From Pyxidicoccus xibeiensis (GTDB taxonomy: Bacteria > Myxococcota > Myxococcia > Myxococcales > Myxococcaceae), in NCBI RefSeq assembly GCF_024198175.1, contig NZ_JAJVKV010000009.1, positions 248,001-312,000 of the forward strand: a DNA stretch of 64,000 bases, in the 5' to 3' direction. Made by a program: the position numbers and the translations under genes. Of the stretch, positions 57,299 to 64,000 are shown piece after piece (the stretch's first letter is position 1; each line of letters begins with the position of its first letter). The notes under the pieces are model-generated. The model was not told where the DNA came from and searched no databases. It saw only the letters and a program-made list of their open reading frames with translations.

Positions 57299-57862
57299 AT
57301 GCACATCATGTCCGAGCGACTCGTCTTCCCCCCGATTGTCGAGGGCCTCTTCGTCCGGGGGCTGACGGGACGCGTGACGCCCCTCCTCAAGGACCGGCTC
57401 CGTGGCGAGGGGCTGGACCTGGACCGGCCGCTGCTGCCCGCCTATCCGCTGGAGACGTGGATCCGCTGCGTGGCGCTCACGGCGAAGACGCTGCACCCGG
57501 AGGAGCCGGACGAAGTCGCGTGGCGGCTGCTCGGCGAGCGGATGATTGACGGCTACCGCGACACGCTGATGGGCCGCGCCCTGCTCGGGGTGATGAAGCT
57601 GCTGGGGCCCTGGCGGATGCTCTTGAAGGCGCAGCACGGCTTCCGCACGAGCAACAACTACACCGAGGTGCGCATCACCGAGCGCGGGCCGGGCGAGGCG
57701 GAGGTGTGGCTGAACGAGCCCGGCAAGCTGCGCTACTTCAAGCAGGGCGTCATGCTGGCCATGAGCCGCGCCGCGGGCGGTGCCGCGACGGGGGTGGAGG
57801 TGCGCCAGTACGACGACAACAGCGTCACCTACCGGGTGACGTGGAGCGACTCCGGGCGCTGA
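57299..57862 (+). CDS. DUF2378 family protein
   Basis: A 187-residue cytoplasmic protein of the Myxococcus paralogous family DUF2378. The family pattern is clear: an opening with VEGLFVRGL, the basic-aromatic middle AYPLETWIRCVALTAKTLHP, GERMIDGYRDTLMGRALLGV, and a C-terminal beta part (NNYTEVRITE, MSRAAGGAATGVEV). The family has many copies per genome in this group and no known biochemical function. ATG at 57299 or 57308 may start it. Spacing to the next gene is 82 nt. Confidence 0.88.
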   Translation: MHIMSERLVFPPIVEGLFVRGLTGRVTPLLKDRLRGEGLDLDRPLLPAYPLETWIRCVALTAKTLHPEEPDEVAWRLLGERMIDGYRDTLMGRALLGVMKLLGPWRMLLKAQHGFRTSNNYTEVRITERGPGEAEVWLNEPGKLRYFKQGVMLAMSRAAGGAATGVEVRQYDDNSVTYRVTWSDSGR

Positions 57863-57944
57863 ACCGTGCTTGCCCCGGACGCCCCCGCTCTGCGACGTTA
57901 GCCCCCGGACGGCGTGCTTCCGCCGTCCCTGAGGGGGAGACGAC

Positions 57945-59018
57945 ATGCCTTCGAGCGAGCGCGCCAACCTGCCGCGCTGGAAGGGGCAACCCGGGAACTT
58001 CGAGATCTGGTTCCTCGTGGTGCTCGACCCGGGCGGAGCGCGCGCCTGGTGGCTGCGGTACACGCTCTTCACGCCCGCCCCGGGGGCACCCGGAGCGCCC
58101 CGCGCCACCGTGTGGGCCGCGGCCTTCGACTCGGAGGCTTCGACGCCCGCCCTGGCGCTGAAGTCGCTCCATCCCCTCTCCGACTTCGACGCCGGCACGC
58201 CGGAGCGCTTCGGCATCCGCATCGGAGACTCGGAGCTGGCGCCGGGCCGGTGCCGTGGCCGCGTCGCCTCGGGTGGGCATGCCATCGACTGGGACCTGCG
58301 CTTCACCCCGGAGTCAGCGCCCGCCGTCCGCCGCGCGCCGCGGGGCATCGACCTGCTGCCGCTCACCACGCACGTCGCCCATGCGCACGACGACATCACC
58401 TTCACCGGCACCGTCACCGTGGACGGACACCGGTACGACGTCCAGGGCGCGCCGGGCCTGCAGAAGCACCTGTGGGGCCACCGGCGCCTCGAGGAGCTGA
58501 CGTGGCTGTATGTGCCTCGCTTCCGCGAGGACCCGGACGCCCGGCTCGAAGCGCTGTCGGTGCTGCCGAAGCGCGGGCCCGTCAGCCCGCGCCTCACGCC
58601 CATCTACCTGCGCACCGCGCGACAGCAGCACGCCTTCCACGAGGTGCCCGGACTGCTGTTCACCCGGATGGAGGTTCCTCGCGCGGGCGAGCTCCTCTTC
58701 CACGCGACGTCGGCGACGGTGTCGATGAAGGGCCGGGCGTGGTGCGACCCGCGGACGCTGGTGGGCTACGTGTACCGGGACCCGATGGGCTGGGACGTCC
58801 ACGTGGCGCAGAGCGACGTGGCCACATGTGAAGTGGAACTTTCCACTCGTGCTCATCCCCTCGCGGCGTGGAGGCCGGAGGGCCGGCTCACCTCCACCGT
58901 GGGAGCGCTGGAGTTCCACGCCCCCGAGCCCCTGGAGGGCGTGCGTTACATCGCATGGGATGGTACCCACCTCACCGGACCGGAGGAGACCTCACTCCGG
59001 GCCGTGGAGGGCACGTGA
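57945..59018 (+). CDS. Unknown protein, two-half beta-rich fold
   Basis: A 357-residue soluble protein without signal peptide that I cannot name. It opens with NFEIWFLVVLDPGGARAWWL and has aromatic-rich beta strands in two halves (for example HVAHAHDDITFTGTVTVDG, KHLWGHRRLEELTWLYVPRF, MEVPRAGELLFHATSATVSM). The layout recalls the AttH/CrtC lipocalin-like family, which binds hydrophobic ligands, but no motif settles this. A GGGGGAGA ribosome site precedes the ATG. Its TGA shares one base with the ATG of the next gene (TGATG), so the two proteins are translationally coupled and probably act together. Confidence 0.75.
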   Translation: MPSSERANLPRWKGQPGNFEIWFLVVLDPGGARAWWLRYTLFTPAPGAPGAPRATVWAAAFDSEASTPALALKSLHPLSDFDAGTPERFGIRIGDSELAPGRCRGRVASGGHAIDWDLRFTPESAPAVRRAPRGIDLLPLTTHVAHAHDDITFTGTVTVDGHRYDVQGAPGLQKHLWGHRRLEELTWLYVPRFREDPDARLEALSVLPKRGPVSPRLTPIYLRTARQQHAFHEVPGLLFTRMEVPRAGELLFHATSATVSMKGRAWCDPRTLVGYVYRDPMGWDVHVAQSDVATCEVELSTRAHPLAAWRPEGRLTSTVGALEFHAPEPLEGVRYIAWDGTHLTGPEETSLRAVEGT

Positions 59019-59932
59019 TGCTTCGGATGACCCAGCAGCCGGCGGAACCCGCGGTGATGCGTGCGTTGGATCCGAAGCGCACGCCCGGGAGCACGCGGCC
59101 GCTGGAGCTGGCGCCGAAGCGGGTGCATGCGCTCGGCCTGACGTACGCGGCCCACATCAACGAGACGGGCGCCTCGGACGCGGAGGGCCCCGCGGTCTTC
59201 GCGAAGGACGCCTCGTCGCTGCTGCGCGAGGGAGACGAAGTCGTCAGCCCGTCGCGCGCGGTGATGGTGGAGGCCGTGTCGAGGCTGGACGCGGCGCTGG
59301 GCTCGCGGCTGGCCTCGCGCTTCGAGAGCCTGCCCCCGCTGCTGGACTACGAGGTGGAGCTGGGGCTGCTGATGCTGGACGACGTGCGCCGGGAAGATGT
59401 GGAGAAGCCCGGCTATGCGCCTCCGGTGGGGTACTTCCTGGCCAACGACGTGACGGCGCGCTCGGTGCAGGTGCTGGGTGAGGGCCGGGCGGACCGGATG
59501 GCCTTCTGGAGCGCGGCGAAGAGCTTCGCGGGCTTCCTCGTGGCCGGGCGCGTGCTCTGGGCGCCGGACGTGCCACAGGCGGCGGCGTGCCTGGACGTGA
59601 CGCTCACCCTCACGGTGAACGGTGAGCTCCGGCAGAAGGGCCGGACCATGGACCTGGTCGCCGCGCCCCGGGAGCTGCTGCTGCGCGCCGCTCGCGCCGC
59701 GCCGTCGGGCGTGCTGGAGAAGGGCGATGTCGTGCTCACGGGGACACCGTCGGGCGTGGCCTTCACCGTGCCCGCGTGGAAGCGGCGGCTGGCGGCGCTG
59801 CTGGGGCCCGGCGCGAGGCTGTCCGCCGCGCTGCGGGCCCATGCTCGCAACCCGCGCATGCTGAAGGCGGGAGACGTGGTGGAGATGGACGGCGGAGTGC
59901 TGGGGCAGCGCCGCTTCGTCATCTCCGGCTGA
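59018..59932 (+). CDS. Fumarylacetoacetate hydrolase family protein
   Basis: A 304-residue protein of the FAH superfamily, which cleaves C-C bonds of acyl-pyruvates or isomerises related diketo acids with Mg2+. Metal-site parts are visible: DYEVELGLLMLDD (acidic ligands), GYFLANDVTARSVQ, SFAGFLVAGRVLW, and VVLTGTPSGVAFTV near the end. The length fits single-domain FAH proteins. The ATG overlaps the stop of the upstream gene by one base. The physiological substrate is unknown; degradation of an aromatic or keto acid is the usual role. Confidence 0.88.
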   Translation: MLRMTQQPAEPAVMRALDPKRTPGSTRPLELAPKRVHALGLTYAAHINETGASDAEGPAVFAKDASSLLREGDEVVSPSRAVMVEAVSRLDAALGSRLASRFESLPPLLDYEVELGLLMLDDVRREDVEKPGYAPPVGYFLANDVTARSVQVLGEGRADRMAFWSAAKSFAGFLVAGRVLWAPDVPQAAACLDVTLTLTVNGELRQKGRTMDLVAAPRELLLRAARAAPSGVLEKGDVVLTGTPSGVAFTVPAWKRRLAALLGPGARLSAALRAHARNPRMLKAGDVVEMDGGVLGQRRFVISG

Positions 59933-60183
59933 GCCCGCGCGCGGCCTTCTTCGCCGCCGGCTTCCTGCTCGCCGCCTTCTTCCCGGATCGTTTGAGGATC
60001 CAGCAAGACCGGGTTGTGGGGCAGATCAGGATCGCTGATGCGCGAGCACCGCCTTCGTGTGGAACTTTTTCGACGGCGGGCCGTTGGGAACGGATGGAGA
60101 AACCATGACGGTTCCATGACACAGGGGCGATCACGTACGTGGTCTCCTGCCGTCATGGAGCGCGGCGTGAACAGCACTCGAGG
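59933..60183. other. Gap; minus-strand frame with Lys/Ala-rich histone-like tail
   Basis: No complete gene is supported. On the minus strand a frame ending at 59919 reads KRSGKKAASRKPAAKKAARG, the kind of tail found on histone-H1-like or HU-extended proteins, but the upstream part of the frame is not protein-like. It may be the end of a lost gene. AT-richer DNA at 60057-60120 could hold the promoter of the next small gene. Confidence 0.3.
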
Positions 60184-60528
60184 ATGACCACCGTGAGGCC
60201 GCGCGAATACCGCCCGATGGAAAGGCGCTCCAGACGTAACCGCACCCGTCCCCACATGAGCCTGGGTGCGAAGCGGGCCCGGCGTCGGAAGGGTGGCCCG
60301 CGACTCATGGGACGCAGTCCCCGTCAGTCCCCCGTGCCGAAGCACTGGCGAGGTCGCGAGGACGAGCTCCAGCACCTCTTCGCCGACCTGTCGTCGGAGC
60401 TGGTGGTCTGGGCGGACGTCGAGGCCTCTTTCACGCCCGCCCCCGTCCCCGCTCGTGAGCCGGAAGCACCGCTCCCGGCCATGCTGCCGCTGCCGCAGCC
60501 CTTCACGCTCCTCCGGCTCCGAAATTAG
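60184..60528 (+). CDS. Small basic hypothetical protein
   Basis: A 114-residue protein from ATG 60184 (an ATG at 60139 is also possible). The first half is very basic (RPMERRSRRNRTRPHM, then KRARRRKGGPR), the second half is acidic and hydrophobic (WRGREDELQHLFADLSSELV) and ends in a Pro-rich segment. G/C-rich third positions after codon 30 support coding. The basic start suggests nucleic-acid binding. The stop codon lies inside a 13-bp tandem repeat. No family is recognised, so I am only moderately sure it is real. Confidence 0.45.
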   Translation: MTTVRPREYRPMERRSRRNRTRPHMSLGAKRARRRKGGPRLMGRSPRQSPVPKHWRGREDELQHLFADLSSELVVWADVEASFTPAPVPAREPEAPLPAMLPLPQPFTLLRLRN

Positions 60529-60566
60529 GCTCCGAAATTAGGCTCCGGAACCAGGCTCCGGAGCCA
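60515..60566. repeat. Four tandem 13-bp repeats
   Basis: Units GGCTCCGAAATTA, GGCTCCGAAATTA, GGCTCCGGAACCA and GGCTCCGGAGCCA follow each other without gaps. The first two are identical; the others differ at two and four positions. The repeat covers the last codons and stop (60526-60528) of the small plus-strand gene and ends 10 nt before the stop of the converging hydrolase. GGCTCCGGAGCC (60554-60565) is itself a perfect palindrome. Confidence 0.85.
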
Positions 60567-60576
60567 GGCGCGGCGC

Positions 60577-61620
60577 TCAGCCCGTGGCCTCCAGCGCCTC
60601 CAGCACCACGGGGTACGTGTCGCGCGCGGCCGTGCTGCCCATGAACGTGTCCAGGTGGCCGTACCCCTCCAGCACCCTGCGCTGGTAGAGGTCGGCCCCG
60701 TTCTCCTCGCGGAGCCACTCGAAGGTCAGCTCCGTGGAGGCGGGCATGTACGTCCCGTTCTGCTCGCCGGACAGGAAGGTGATGGGGAGCTTGAGGTGCT
60801 CCGGCCGCAGGTAGGACGGCGGCGTGGGGCGGCCGTACCTGCGGAGGTTCTCCTCCTTCCCGTGGTCGAAGGCCACCGCCTGCCCCGCGCGCGCCATCTG
60901 CGCCAGGTGGCGGAACGTCAGCATGTTGCAGGGGCCGAACTGCTCGTCCAGCCGCTCGTGCGTCTCGCGGTTCAGCCGTCCGTGCCGGTACAGGTGCCCG
61001 TACATGAACGTCAGCCGGTGGCACACCGTGCTGTCACACTCGTGGTGGAGCAGGTCGGACACCTTGCCGAAGGCCTCCTGCCACAGCGGGTTCGCCGGGT
61101 CCTCGTCCGGTGACAGGTAGTCCAGCGTCACGTCCAGCACCTCGGGCAGGCGGAGCATGGCCTTGAGCTGGGTGACGGGCGGGACGATCTGGTGCAGCGC
61201 CACCTGGGAGGCCACGACGCTGCGCACCGACGGCATGCGCCCCGCCGCCAGCGCCATGAAGAACGCCACCGAGCCCGCACAGTGCACCACCGCCTGCACC
61301 GTCTCCGAGCGCGTCACCTCGCGCACCTTGCGCACGGCGGCCGGCATGTCGTGCTCCGCCGCGTCGTCCAGCGTGAACTGGCGCAGCGGCAGCTCCACGC
61401 TGGCCCGCCAGTCCAGCAGCCACGTGTCGTAGCCGTGGCGCACCAGGTACTGCACGAAGTTCTCCCGGATGGTGGGCAGCATGAACATGCCGCTCCACAC
61501 GCCCGCCCCGTGCACCAGCAGCACCGGGCCCTTCGTCCCGCCCTGGTAGCGCGTGAGCTGCAGTGGGGCGCCGTCGCCCGCGGTGAAGTCGTGGCGCTCG
61601 GCCGTCGGTAGCGTGTCCAT
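60577..61620 (-). CDS. Alpha/beta-hydrolase with Cys in the nucleophile position
   Basis: A 347-residue hydrolase-fold protein without signal peptide. The oxyanion segment is VLLVHGAGVWSGMF, and the nucleophile elbow reads VVHCAGSVAFFMAL, with Cys114 where most hydrolases have Ser. The late His is in EGYGHLDTFMG. This matches the hydrolase unit fused to the C-terminus of some long GMC-type cholesterol-oxidase-like proteins. The gene is third in a minus-strand operon behind the GMC oxidoreductase (52 nt gap), which supports a joint role in sterol or lipid-alcohol metabolism. Confidence 0.85.
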   Translation of the reverse strand: MDTLPTAERHDFTAGDGAPLQLTRYQGGTKGPVLLVHGAGVWSGMFMLPTIRENFVQYLVRHGYDTWLLDWRASVELPLRQFTLDDAAEHDMPAAVRKVREVTRSETVQAVVHCAGSVAFFMALAAGRMPSVRSVVASQVALHQIVPPVTQLKAMLRLPEVLDVTLDYLSPDEDPANPLWQEAFGKVSDLLHHECDSTVCHRLTFMYGHLYRHGRLNRETHERLDEQFGPCNMLTFRHLAQMARAGQAVAFDHGKEENLRRYGRPTPPSYLRPEHLKLPITFLSGEQNGTYMPASTELTFEWLREENGADLYQRRVLEGYGHLDTFMGSTAARDTYPVVLEALEATG

Positions 61621-61672
61621 ACTCGTATCCTCAACCGCGAGAATCAGGCGGCCCTCGCCGCCCGCAAAGGGG

Positions 61673-63232
61673 TCAGAAGCCTCGAGCCACGGCCTCGGCG
61701 ATGCGCTCGGACACCGCGCTGATGGTCATCACCGGATGGAAGCCGATGGCGGTGGGAATGACGGAGCCGTCCGCCACGTGCAGGCCGGGGTAGTGGAACA
61801 CCTCGCCCTCGGTGGACACCACGCCGCGCTCGGGCGAGTCCGCCAGGTGTGCCCCGCCCAGCGAGTGCACCGTGAAGGGCCGCTTGAAGAGCTGCCACGT
61901 CACCAGCGGCGCGTACGTGCCGCCGTACTGGGACGCCAGCTCCTGCATGGCCACCGTCATGCGCTCCACCAGCGCCTTGTTCTCCCCGGCGTAGTTCCAC
62001 TCCACGTCCAGCCGGCCGCCCTTCAGCCCCATGCGCCCGTTGGCGTTGTCCTGGCCGATGCCGAAGAGGTTGCACGTGCGCGCCGGGTCCACGCCATTGC
62101 GCAGCGGCTTGCTCAGGAGCCCCGCCGAGAAGGCCTTGTGGACGACGGGCCCCAGCAAGGTCCACAGCGGCGCGCCGATGCCCTGGAAGGGACCGAGCCT
62201 CGGCTGCCCCAGGCCCGCGAGCACCTCCGTGGCGGGCCGGTTGAACGTGGCCGGCACCAGCGTGAAGCGCGGCTTGGCCTCCGTGAAGCGCATCACCGTG
62301 GACACGTCCGGTCCCACCCACGGCTGCATGTCCTCGCGCGCGCCGTGCAGCGAGCCCAGGAAGTCTCCGTTGCCCGAGTAGCCGTGCCCCAGCCGTGCGC
62401 TCACCCGAGGCAGGCTGCGCGCGCCGTCCCGGCTGCGCAGGAGGATCTCCACCGTGCCCAGCGTGCCCGCGGCGAGGATGACGCGCGAGCCCTCCACCGC
62501 CGTCCGCTCGCCGGTCGCCAGGTCCTGACAGTGGACCCGGTATCCACCCCGCACCGGCTCCACATGGGACACGAGCGTGCGCGCAACCACCGTGGCGCCG
62601 AGCGCCTCCGCGCGCGCCAGGTACGTCTGGTCCATGGTGTTCTTCGCGCCGTGCTGGCAGCCGAACTCACACTCGGAGCAGAGCTGGCACACCTTCCGGC
62701 CCGGCCCCGGTGACTCCTTCCAGGCCACGGCCAGCGGCGGGTCGAACGTCTCGCGGCCCATGCGGGCGCCCGCGCGCTGGAAGAGCTCGCGCTTGCGCAG
62801 GTCGATGGACACGGGCGTGGACTCCAGCCGCAGCTCCCGGGCCACCTTGTCGAAGTACGGCTCCAGCGAGGCGCGGCTGTAGCTCCGGGGCCAGCGCGGG
62901 TCCTCGAAGACGACGGCGTCCGGCCGCACGTGGACGTTGGCGTAGATGAGCGAGCCGCCCCCTACCCCGCTGGCCGTCACCGTGCCGATGCCGGACAGGA
63001 AGCGCACGTCATACAGGCCCTGCGCCTCCAGACGCGACGGGTGGCGCCAGAGCACCTCGTCCGCGCGCCGCACGTCGCGCGGGAAGTCGCCGGGCCGGTA
63101 CCTCCGGCCGCGCTCCAGCACCGCGACCGCCTTCCCCGCCTGTGCCAGACGCAGCGCGCTGATGGAGCCCCCGAAGCCCGAGCCCACCACCACCACGTCG
63201 TACCGCGTTGCCGTAGCCGTTGTTTTCGCCAA
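61673..63232 (-). CDS. GMC family oxidoreductase (cholesterol-oxidase-like)
   Basis: A 519-residue FAD enzyme. GSGFGG (17-22) in the opening beta-alpha-beta unit binds FAD; GVGGGSLIYANVHVRPD is the GMC signature; HVADGSVIPTAIGFHPVMTI near the end carries the catalytic His region. A CxxCxxCxxxC cluster (Cys182, 185, 188, 192) followed by HGAKNT is present, as in the actinobacterial ChoD-like branch. These enzymes oxidise sterols or other alcohols. There is no signal peptide. It lies 12 nt after the upstream gene, so the three genes form an operon. Confidence 0.92.
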   Translation of the reverse strand: MAKTTATATRYDVVVVGSGFGGSISALRLAQAGKAVAVLERGRRYRPGDFPRDVRRADEVLWRHPSRLEAQGLYDVRFLSGIGTVTASGVGGGSLIYANVHVRPDAVVFEDPRWPRSYSRASLEPYFDKVARELRLESTPVSIDLRKRELFQRAGARMGRETFDPPLAVAWKESPGPGRKVCQLCSECEFGCQHGAKNTMDQTYLARAEALGATVVARTLVSHVEPVRGGYRVHCQDLATGERTAVEGSRVILAAGTLGTVEILLRSRDGARSLPRVSARLGHGYSGNGDFLGSLHGAREDMQPWVGPDVSTVMRFTEAKPRFTLVPATFNRPATEVLAGLGQPRLGPFQGIGAPLWTLLGPVVHKAFSAGLLSKPLRNGVDPARTCNLFGIGQDNANGRMGLKGGRLDVEWNYAGENKALVERMTVAMQELASQYGGTYAPLVTWQLFKRPFTVHSLGGAHLADSPERGVVSTEGEVFHYPGLHVADGSVIPTAIGFHPVMTISAVSERIAEAVARGF

Positions 63233-63244
63233 GCGGTGTCTCTC

Positions 63245-64000
63245 CTATTGCAGCTTCGTGCGGGCGAAGACGTCCCAGAGGTGGCCCATGAACATGCCGC
63301 CGAAGCGCTTGAGCGCGTCCGCCTTCACCGCGGGCGACGTCGTGCCCAGCACGGCGAAGGTGGTGAGCTGCTGGAGGAAGTCCGGCAGGTGCAGGCGGAT
63401 GATGCCGCTGGACACCACGGGCCCGTGGCGCTCCGAGCCCTCGCGGATGACGGTGTAGAGCGTGGACGTGTCGTTCCACACGTCGAAGCCGTCGTCGTCG
63501 CGAACCTCCTTGTACCCGTCCAGCAGGTAGCGCTTGCCGTCCACGCCGGTGAACGGGAGCAGGTAGAGCATCCGCCGCTCGTAGAAGCTGTCCGTGTCCA
63601 CGAAGAGGTTGAAGACGCCATTCTCCACGTCCGCCCCCTCGGGAGGCGTGAGGCCGCGGACGTGGACGGTGCCCTGGGCGATGCCGCCGTGGGCCTTCTC
63701 CTCCAGGAAGCGGTCCAGGCTTGGCAGGGTGATGGTGACGACGAACTCCGCCACCTGCCCCGCGCGCTTGCCCGCCCGCTCCGCGCCCACGAAGTCGTCC
63801 GCCGGCGCGTGGCCCGGCGAGTGGAAGCCCCGCATCCGCTCGGTGAAGCGCAGGCCCACCACCTGCGTGGGCGAGGCCACCGTGCCACCCTCCGGAATCA
63901 CCACCGTGCGCATCGGGTCCTCCCTCGGCACCACGCGGGCCGGCGCCACCGGTCCCGAGACGCGCATCGCCGCGCTGTAGGGCTGGACACCGGCGCGCTC
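63245..64000 (-). CDS. GMC-associated beta-domain protein (5' end beyond the window)
   Basis: At least 251 codons of a protein upstream of the GMC oxidoreductase. The frame stays open from the ATG at 63967 to the window end (PYSAAMRVSGPV), so the true start may lie outside. The region VGLRFTERMRGFHSPGH, then GTVHVRGLTPPEGADV, then FNLFVDTDSFYERRMLYLLP and KRYLLDGYKEVRDDDGFDVW matches a beta-barrel-like accessory domain that occurs inside long GMC/hydrolase fusion proteins. Here it is separate and the first known gene of the operon. Its exact function is not known; substrate binding is likely. Confidence 0.75.
   Translation of the reverse strand, partial: ERAGVQPYSAAMRVSGPVAPARVVPREDPMRTVVIPEGGTVASPTQVVGLRFTERMRGFHSPGHAPADDFVGAERAGKRAGQVAEFVVTITLPSLDRFLEEKAHGGIAQGTVHVRGLTPPEGADVENGVFNLFVDTDSFYERRMLYLLPFTGVDGKRYLLDGYKEVRDDDGFDVWNDTSTLYTVIREGSERHGPVVSSGIIRLHLPDFLQQLTTFAVLGTTSPAVKADALKRFGGMFMGHLWDVFARTKLQ

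Noticed and set aside
60515..60566. Short repeats considered as a CRISPR array
   Set aside because: Units are 13 bp, joined directly without spacers, and no cas genes are near.

Overview
The window is chromosomal DNA of a myxobacterium, most likely a Myxococcaceae member (Myxococcus, Corallococcus or Pyxidicoccus group). The evidence is a very high GC content with G/C-rich third codon positions, and several paralogous families typical of this group: SitI6 double-CXXCG immunity proteins, a DUF2378 protein, a DUF2381 protein beside a Ser/Thr kinase, MopE-type metal-binding repeats, RCC1 repeats, and many lipoproteins. I saw no rRNA, tRNA, CRISPR array or intact insertion sequence.

Layout. 0-13.9 kb: the end of an ABC-2 exporter operon, a YdeI-like protein, lipoproteins, a DUF2267 protein, a GAF histidine kinase, a divergent RCC1/MopE surface lipoprotein and discoidin-domain protein, a small zinc-ribbon protein, a divergent DoxX/LysR pair, and a threonine-aldolase-like enzyme with an export signal. 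14.0-31.3 kb: a compact biosynthetic gene cluster. A GT1 glycosyltransferase and a cytochrome P450 overlap by 4 nt; a PapA5/condensation-like acyltransferase is divergent; then come three co-directional genes: a PKS module (KS-AT-KR-DH-ACP followed by a degenerate epimerization-like domain), an NRPS module (C-A-PCP-TE, valine-type A code), and a protein made of a degenerate condensation domain, an adenylation-domain remnant and a MupA/Atu3671-type luciferase-like monooxygenase. The NRPS and the monooxygenase protein share almost the same N-terminal docking-like segment, so both may dock on the end of the PKS. The expected product is a short acyl-valine-type compound, hydroxylated, glycosylated and/or esterified.

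31.5-43.2 kb: an exported lipase-like hydrolase, an outer-membrane barrel protein, a metabolite:proton symporter convergent with a 3-hydroxybutyrate-dehydrogenase-like SDR, a SitI6 immunity protein, a polytopic membrane protein, a nuclease/phosphatase-fold lipoprotein, a GNAT, an SBF-like transporter, and a MarR-GNAT fusion with a clear palindromic operator. 43.2-47.7 kb: a lower-GC, debris-rich island with a frameshifted SitI6 fragment, an HNH nuclease, an unknown membrane protein, a truncated membrane-protein gene, the 3' end of a type I restriction hsdR, and a second full SitI6 gene.

48-64 kb: a Ser/Thr kinase and DUF2381 protein, a phospholipase-C-like secreted protein, an atypical SDR, a galactose-oxidase-type copper radical oxidase with all copper ligands (related to fruiting-body protein FbfB), an ELWxSDGT-repeat lipoprotein, DUF2378, a coupled pair ending in a fumarylacetoacetate-hydrolase-family protein, and a minus-strand GMC oxidoreductase operon whose three genes look like the separated parts of a fused cholesterol-oxidase-like protein.
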